From contig VEPM01000017.1 in NCBI GenBank assembly GCA_012026795.1, forward strand, positions 23,552 through 87,551: a DNA stretch of 64,000 nucleotides, written 5' to 3'. The DNA is from Candidatus Methanoperedens sp. Its GTDB lineage: Archaea > Halobacteriota > Methanosarcinia > Methanosarcinales > Methanoperedenaceae. Below, piece by piece: positions 58,840-64,000 of this stretch. The notes below the pieces were generated by a model. It worked only from the letters and a program-made list of their open reading frames with translations. It made no database searches and had not been told where the DNA came from. The position numbers and the translations under genes were made by a program. Position 1 is the stretch's first letter. Every line of letters begins with the position of its first letter.

Positions 58840-59433
58840 TCAATATCTCCCTGCGTTCCCGTATTTTCGCCTGCGGTTATAGCATTCCTTCCCTGCATAT
58901 GCCTGGGCAAGGGCTTCAAGAATAGTCATATCTGCTATGCCCAACCTCATTTTTCCTGTAACCGTACGCATAATATACTTGGCTTCTACGGGCTTTGCGT
59001 CCATAAGCAGCCCGGAGAGGGCTTTTACTTTGGCGTCCACACTTCCCGCCCCGGTTGTTCTTGCAATCTTATCAAGAGCATCATAGACATCCTGTACCAT
59101 AAGCTCCTTTTCAGAAAGTGTCACCTGCCTGTTTGTCACAAGGAGCCTCTCTGCAGCAGTACCTACATCACCTCTGCTCCTCAGTTCTCCCTCTACTTTC
59201 TCCAGAGAAAGCCCTGTAGCTGCAGATAGTGCCTTCAGGGCTGTTTTCTCAGCTATCCCCATATCTACCCCGGCAAAATCCGGGTAAAGCTTGCCCTGCG
59301 TAAGATAAACGATCTTATCTATCACCCTGCCGGGGGTCTTTTTTAAAAAATCTACGATATAGCGTGTAATCTCAAGGCGCTTCGTTGTTGCTCCTATTGC
59401 TTCGTAGAGGCCAACAAGCTCAATGTACTTCAC
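58840..59433 (-). pseudogene. Truncated ATP-dependent DNA ligase (N-terminal domain only)
   Basis: A 197-residue ORF that begins like archaeal DNA ligase I: MKYIELVGLYEAIGATTKRLEITRYIVDFLK, ... IDKIVYLTQGKLYPDFAGVDMGIAEK, ... IMRTVTGKMRLGIADMTILEALAQAYAGKE, the whole DNA-binding domain. Full-length ligases are about 550-600 residues; here, just before the adenylation domain with its KYDG lysine would begin, the sequence changes to CYNRRRKYGNAGRY and stops. polX follows 4 nt later. The catalytic domains are gone from this site, so either the gene was broken by insertion of polX or a stand-alone DNA-binding domain is made. The reading frame up to the break is intact, so decay is recent or selected against. 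Confidence 0.8.
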
Positions 59434-59589
59434 ACTCTCACCAGGTATATATCTTAACTCTGTATAAATAAAACCATGCTAATCGTAAGTATCTGATTAA
59501 AGTACGATCCTTTTTTGTCCCATTAGCCTGTAGAAATCTTAAAGTGGATTGCAGTACCTCTTTTAATTAACAGCGGGAATTTGAGGATC

Positions 59590-60171
59590 ATGTCAAAGCA
59601 GGAACTTATGGACGAGATAGTTAGTGAGGTGCAGGTCTGCAGGAAATGCCGCCTCTGGCAGTACGCAAGAAACCCTGTTCCCGGAGAGGGAAGCCTTGAA
59701 GCCTCCCTGATGCTGATAGGCGAGGCGCCGGGATACAGGGAGGATATGGCAGGAAGACCTTTTGTTGGAAGCGCGGGAAAGCTCCTGGACAGGCTTATCT
59801 CAGGCATCAATCTCAGGAGGGAAGAGGTCTATATCAGTAATATCGTCAAGCACAGGCCCCCACAGAACAGGGAGCCAAAAACTGACGAGGTCGGGGCATG
59901 CACTGCATATCTTGACAGGCAGATACAGGTAATAAGGCCCGGTGTTATAGCAACGATGGGAAAGCATTCAACAAGGTATATTCTTTCAAAGTTGAACGTA
60001 GAGGTCAAGGGATTGACCGCAGTTAGAGGACGGGCCTATAAAGAGAAACTTCTTGGCCTGCCTGTCATTATAATACCTACATTCCATCCTGCCGCAGTTC
60101 TCTACAATCCTGCATACAGGTCAGGCCTGGAAGAGGATTTTCAGAAGATAAAGGAGGAACTTGAAAAATAA
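59590..60171 (+). CDS. Uracil-DNA glycosylase, family 4/5-like
   Basis: Removes uracil from DNA. About 193 residues from the ATG at 59590 (the frame starts with a TTG at 59581, but TTGAGGA serves as RBS before the ATG). Motif A is GEAPGYREDMAGRPFVGSAGKLLDRL and motif B is HPAAVLYNP, as in family 4 enzymes. Cysteines CRKC (17 and 20), the Cys in GACTAY and others could hold the family's 4Fe-4S cluster. It lies divergently from the broken ligase and polX, forming a small DNA-repair neighbourhood. Confidence 0.92.
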   Translation: MSKQELMDEIVSEVQVCRKCRLWQYARNPVPGEGSLEASLMLIGEAPGYREDMAGRPFVGSAGKLLDRLISGINLRREEVYISNIVKHRPPQNREPKTDEVGACTAYLDRQIQVIRPGVIATMGKHSTRYILSKLNVEVKGLTAVRGRAYKEKLLGLPVIIIPTFHPAAVLYNPAYRSGLEEDFQKIKEELEK

Positions 60172-60194
60172 GATGCACATCGGCTCTTTTAATG

Positions 60195-61091
60195 CTATTC
60201 GCACATATATTTTTCAATCAAACCTATCTCCTTTTTTCCGCCCGCATATACAGGGGTTATGTAATCAATAACATCTGGCTTGATTGAGAGGATATCCATT
60301 TTCCCGTTACTTACCGCACCACCTGCTTCTGAAATGATCTTCCCCATGGGATTTGCTTCAAAAAGCAGCCTCAGCTTTCCTTTTTCTTTTTCTTTAATGC
60401 CAGGATATGTGAATACGCCGCCCTTGTGGAGTATCTGGTGCATGTCAGCAACAAAAGAGCCGCTGAACCGCAGTTTATAACCATCATTCTCAAGGCTTGA
60501 AATGAATTTTGAATGCGCTGGCAGATAATCCTTGCGAAGAGCCCCTGGCGCATATATTTTCCCATCAGGCATCTTAATATTTTCTGCTGTCAGGTGGAAT
60601 TCGCCTTTTTCATCCATTACGAAATCATGTACACCATTTCCTGTTGTAAAAGTAAGAGTTGTTAGGGGACCATATAGAATATACATAGCAGCGATCATGT
60701 TTTTACCCATATCAAGAACAGTTCCGGGATAAATACCTATAATTGTCCCCACGGCAAGATTCACATCGATCAGTGAAGAACCGTCAAGAGGATCAATGAC
60801 AGCACCGAACTGGTTTTTCGGATTATCGATTTCAATGATCCCGGGCTGCTCTTCTGTTGCAATATAGCGAACCAGCCTTGATCTCTTCAATCCGTTTATA
60901 AGGACATCATCAGCCCATTTATCAAGAGCCATTTGCTCTTCACCATATATATTATGCGTGCCAGCTTTATTCTGGCTTTTCAGGAATCCACTCTTTATTG
61001 TCTGTCCATTCTCGGCAAAAAAAAGTATTAATTCCGATAATTTCGGATCAGTGTTATTCCGGGAAAGAAAATCTTTAAGGTTCATGCTCAC
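60195..61091 (-). CDS. fbp: Class I fructose-1,6-bisphosphatase
   Basis: Hydrolyses fructose 1,6-bisphosphate in gluconeogenesis. A 298-residue protein with metal-binding [23 protein letters not shown] (Asp100, Asp103), [12 protein letters not shown] near 51-62, [21 protein letters not shown] and a final Glu in [19 protein letters not shown]. This is the FBPase class I/inositol monophosphatase fold, present in Methanosarcinales beside the usual bifunctional archaeal FBP aldolase/phosphatase. The start is GTG at 61091 with ATG at 61085 as alternative; the RBS does not decide. Confidence 0.94.
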   Translation of the reverse strand: MSMNLKDFLSRNNTDPKLSELILFFAENGQTIKSGFLKSQNKAGTHNIYGEEQMALDKWADDVLINGLKRSRLVRYIATEEQPGIIEIDNPKNQFGAVIDPLDGSSLIDVNLAVGTIIGIYPGTVLDMGKNMIAAMYILYGPLTTLTFTTGNGVHDFVMDEKGEFHLTAENIKMPDGKIYAPGALRKDYLPAHSKFISSLENDGYKLRFSGSFVADMHQILHKGGVFTYPGIKEKEKGKLRLLFEANPMGKIISEAGGAVSNGKMDILSIKPDVIDYITPVYAGGKKEIGLIEKYMCE

Positions 61092-61242
61092 ACTCTCATT
61101 TTTGTTTATTCTGATTAAGTAACAGGAAACTAAATAGTTATCGTTCTTCTCTTTTGAATCGTGGTCAATCGTTTAACGTATGGATTCGCTCTGTGGCTAA
61201 TACCCCTTAATTTTATCATATTCCCTTACATTATAATCGGGT

Positions 61243-61782
61243 ATGCTGACGCTTGGAATTGTGAATACCTATGATAAAATAAAGATCCATGAGGCTCATT
61301 ACCGCAGCATCGCCAGGGCAGCGCCTGTCGCTTATGCTTTCGGATTCAACCTGGCGCTGTTTGATTTCCCTTTCAGGATGAATTCAGAAGAACTTGTGAA
61401 TTTCGTAAAAGACAAAACAACTATTGGCGGCTCTGGAAAATATCTGGCAGAGCTTTTTGGCAATGGCAGGTTTTTCGTATTTGACCTGCCTGAAAAAGGA
61501 TTCCAGCCGCAGTTTGGCTCCCCTGTCGTAACAACTTCACGCCCTGATAAGAAAAAAGAGATAGCTCTCCCTGCGCTTGTTGAACAAATAACCAGGAAAA
61601 AATCATTCCTTTTCCTTATAGGTTTAGGGCATAAAGGACTTCCGCCGGGTCTATTTGAGATGGTGCAATATCATCTGGATATTACTTCAAAAGGCGTATC
61701 ACTTGAAACCTGTACTGCGATAGGGGCTGTTCCTGCCATTATTTCAGGGCATCTGGCAGGAATATCAAGACAAAGTATATAA
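61243..61782 (+). CDS. DUF531 family protein
   Basis: A 179-residue protein conserved in euryarchaea: MLTLGIVNTYDKIKIHEAHYRSIARAAPVAYAFGFNLALFDFPF at the start and LIGLGHKGLPPGLFEMVQYHLDITSKGVSLETCTAIGAVPAIISGHL at the end. The C-terminal glycine-rich LIGLGHKGLPPG and the closing segment resemble the cofactor-knot region of SPOUT RNA methyltransferases, a possible but unproven relation. It stands alone between fbp (divergent) and the TPP enzyme (36 nt downstream, same strand). Function unknown. Confidence 0.85.
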   Translation: MLTLGIVNTYDKIKIHEAHYRSIARAAPVAYAFGFNLALFDFPFRMNSEELVNFVKDKTTIGGSGKYLAELFGNGRFFVFDLPEKGFQPQFGSPVVTTSRPDKKKEIALPALVEQITRKKSFLFLIGLGHKGLPPGLFEMVQYHLDITSKGVSLETCTAIGAVPAIISGHLAGISRQSI

Positions 61783-61818
61783 TCTTTCATTCCCAATGTT
61801 TGAAATGGGGGAAACAGA

Positions 61819-63471
61819 GTGAAAGAAAATAAAGTTGAAAAAGCACAAATTTTAACAACAGTAGCTGATAAGATAATCGAACAACTTGCAGCTACAGGTG
61901 TAAAATTTGTTTTTGGTATCCCCGGAGATTCGAATCTCCCGCTTGTGGAATCTATCAGGAAGCAGGACAATATCAGATTCATTCTCACAAGACATGAGGG
62001 GACAGCGGCTTTTATGGCAGGAGCGTACGGAAAGCTCACCGGGGAAGTGGCTGCCTGTTTATCTATCGCAGGTCCGGGTGCAACAAACATGATCACAGGT
62101 CTTGTGGATGCCACATCAGATGGAGCACCTGCACTTGCACTTGTGGGTCAGATATCACAAGTGCTGCTTGGAAGTGAGCATCTCCAGGAAATAGACGAGA
62201 TCGAAATATTTGCTCCTTTTACAGTATATCATGAGACTATAGCAAAGCCAAAACAGGCGGTCAGGGCCACGATCATGGCGCTTAAGAATGCATATTCCCG
62301 CAGGGGCGCAGCGATGTTAAGCCTGCCTACTGATATTCTTTCTGAAAATATAAGCGATAAGATATGGCTGCCGGATGAGCATATTTTTAAAACTGGTATT
62401 GTTCCGTCAGACGGGGACATCAAATCCGCATCTGCCATGATCAACAAAAGCAAGAGACCGCTTCTTTTTATTGGCTGGGGAGCAAGGTATGCAAGGGAAG
62501 AGGCCATAATATTAGCCGAAAAGATCAATTCCCCCATAGCCACAACTTCACGAGCAAAAGGAGTGATCCCTGAGACACATCCCCTTGCAGTTGGTGTTCT
62601 TGGGTCTCTTGGGACGCTATGCGCTGCACAGGCCATAACAAAATCAGACCTGGTCATTATCGCGGGTTCAAGTTTCAGGGAAAAGAACCTGTTGCATGGT
62701 ATTCCTGTAATCCAGATAGATATCAACGGCGTGCATCTTGGTAAAAGTTTCCCTGTAAAAGTGGGTATGGAAGGGGATGCAAAGCTTGCTCTGGGAGAAC
62801 TTGAGAAAAAAGTGAGTATGAAAATCCCGGATAAAGAATACTTTGAACATATAGGAAAACTAAAGGAAGAACATCTGGATGATATCAAAAAAGATGCTAT
62901 GGATACCTCAATGCCAGTTTCTCCTGGTTATGTAATCCAGGCAATAAAAAAACACGCGAAGAAAGATGCTCTCATAACTGTAGACAGTGGAGATCATACC
63001 TACTGGTTTTATAAAAGATATTTGTGTGATGGTGAACAAACGTTATTCTCCTCAAATATGGGAAGCATGGCTTTTGCTTTTCCAGCAAGCATGGCAGGCC
63101 AGCTTATTTATCCTGGCAGGCAGGTCATCTGCATTACAGGTGATGGTGGATTTTCCATGTTGATGGCGGATTTTACAACTGCGGTTTTTAACAAATTACC
63201 CGTTAAAGTGATAATATTTAACGATGGAATGTTAAAGAATATAAAAAAGGAGCAGGAGATGTATGGGTATAAGGCATTCGGGATTGAATTTATTAACCCC
63301 AACTTTGCTGATTATGCAATATCATGCGGGGGAGACGGTTTCAGGGTAGAGCGCCCGGAAGAGCTTGACAGTGCTATTGAGCAGGCATTTTCATCGACAA
63401 GACCTTCTATTGTTGATGTTGTGATCGATAAAGTGAAGATGGCAATGCCTGTTATCAGCGCAAAGACGTAA
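61819..63471 (+). CDS. Thiamine-diphosphate-dependent enzyme (pyruvate oxidase/acetolactate synthase family)
   Basis: A 550-residue TPP enzyme with all three domains: an N-terminal PYR domain with the catalytic Glu in RHEGTAAFMAGAYGKLTG (about residue 57) and FGIPGDSNLPL, a central domain, and a C-terminal PP domain with GDGGFSML and FNDGMLKNIKKEQEMYG, the Mg/TPP motif. The loop KKEQEMYGYKAFGIEFINPNFA is closest to pyruvate oxidase/PoxB-type enzymes rather than to IlvB. Whether it oxidises pyruvate to acetate or makes acetolactate is undecided. The start is GTG with GGGGGAAAC upstream. It follows DUF531 by 36 nt. Confidence 0.88.
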   Translation: MKENKVEKAQILTTVADKIIEQLAATGVKFVFGIPGDSNLPLVESIRKQDNIRFILTRHEGTAAFMAGAYGKLTGEVAACLSIAGPGATNMITGLVDATSDGAPALALVGQISQVLLGSEHLQEIDEIEIFAPFTVYHETIAKPKQAVRATIMALKNAYSRRGAAMLSLPTDILSENISDKIWLPDEHIFKTGIVPSDGDIKSASAMINKSKRPLLFIGWGARYAREEAIILAEKINSPIATTSRAKGVIPETHPLAVGVLGSLGTLCAAQAITKSDLVIIAGSSFREKNLLHGIPVIQIDINGVHLGKSFPVKVGMEGDAKLALGELEKKVSMKIPDKEYFEHIGKLKEEHLDDIKKDAMDTSMPVSPGYVIQAIKKHAKKDALITVDSGDHTYWFYKRYLCDGEQTLFSSNMGSMAFAFPASMAGQLIYPGRQVICITGDGGFSMLMADFTTAVFNKLPVKVIIFNDGMLKNIKKEQEMYGYKAFGIEFINPNFADYAISCGGDGFRVERPEELDSAIEQAFSSTRPSIVDVVIDKVKMAMPVISAKT

Positions 63472-63543
63472 TGGGGAGAGCGTAAGAACGGGAGTGTAAC
63501 ATAATTTGCTGAAACTTCCTATAACAATTTACATTTTTCATAT

Positions 63544-64000
63544 TTATATATATGCATCCATTCGTTCACCGAAATACACCTGAAGTTGATTCAAGATAAT
63601 ACCCCAGGACTGAATAGGCATTGTCCATTTCTCAGCTGCATCCATAACAATCAGGTACAGTATTTTGAAAAGGGAATCATCCGTTGGGAATGAACCTTTG
63701 TTCTTGGTGATTTTCCTTATACGCCTGTTGAAATTCTCTATGGGATTGGTAGTATAAATAAGCCGCCTGATCTCAGGAGGATATTTAAAGAACGTTGACA
63801 AACTTTCCCAGTTTGCTCTCCAGCTTTTGATTGCATAAGAGTATTTGCCGCCCCATTTTTCCTCAAACCTATCAAGAGCAGCCGATCCAGCTTCTTCGTT
63901 AGCAGCAGTATAAATTACCCTCATATCTGCACAAAAAGGTTTTCTGTCCTTGTAATTGACAAATCTTGTACTATTCCTTATCAGATTAACAATGCATTTC
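63544..64000 (-). mobile_element. IS256-family transposase, C-terminal part, cut by the window edge
   Basis: The minus-strand frame is open through the window end and reads KCIVNLIRNSTRFVNYKDRKPFCADMRVIYTAANEEAGSAALDRFEEKWG ... SLSTFFKYPPEIRRLIYTTNPIENFNRRIRKITKNKGSFPTDDS ... QVYFGERM in outline. This is the C-terminal third of an IS256/MULE transposase with the final catalytic Glu in NPIEN. The N terminus lies beyond base 64000, so intactness cannot be judged. The end of the element should lie within the 72 bp between the stop and the TPP gene; I could not fix its inverted repeat. Confidence 0.9.

Overview
The window looks like archaeal chromosome from a methane-metabolising Methanosarcinales relative, most probably an anaerobic methanotroph of the Candidatus Methanoperedens (ANME-2d) type. 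Three things point there. A full block of methyl-coenzyme M reductase accessory genes (atwA, mmp3, mmp6, mmp5, mmp15, mmp17, mmp7) lies at 41.2-48.1 kb, with a methanofuran biosynthesis gene (mfnB) nearby. A pair of large multiheme c-type cytochromes sits at 16.9-19.0 kb. The housekeeping genes are archaeal: thermosome, archaeal-type GluRS, Thg1, GfcR-like PRTase, class I FBPase, Agl23-like membrane glycosyltransferase. The lineage call is inference; there is no rRNA or mcr in the window.

Layout. 0-7.4 kb: a minus-strand group with a GfcR-like regulator, a YdjM-like membrane protein and cobyric acid synthase, then thermosome and assorted enzymes. 7.7-19.0 kb: a cell-surface region with a 2,725-residue secreted subtilase / beta-helix / repeat-domain protein, a small HExxH metallopeptidase that may share its promoter region, and a two-gene cytochrome operon (6 and 13 heme motifs). 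19-29 kb: threonine synthase, uvrB and an APC permease, interleaved with two defence-like loci: a two-gene TOPRIM + AAA ATPase unit, and a single-gene PHP-SMC-like ATPase of the TrlF type. 29-41 kb: information processing and cofactor genes (gltX with an 88-residue insertion, PRC barrel, thg1, rnhB, isochorismatase, agl23-like, moaD-like/moeA, mfnB, vapBC, prs). 41-48 kb: the MCR-activation block, tightly overlapped and read as one operon.

48.1-55.1 kb is a scar zone: three copies of a non-coding repeat, fragments of one small membrane/coiled-coil gene family attached to a conserved 69-bp leader, hicBA, a transposon-associated DUF2080 gene, two decayed transposases and a GxxExxY gene framed by perfect 26-bp inverted repeats. 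55.1-64 kb returns to metabolism and DNA repair: LsrF-like aldolase/thiolase with a zinc dehydrogenase, PolX, a truncated DNA ligase, family-4-like UDG, FBPase, DUF531 and a TPP enzyme. It ends in an IS256-family transposase cut by the window edge.

The best candidates for something undescribed are the TOPRIM+AAA pair, the TrlF-like PHP-ATPase, the leader/gene-fragment family in the scar zone, the insertion inside GluRS, and the ligase fragment beside polX. No tRNA, rRNA, CRISPR array or replication origin was recognised.
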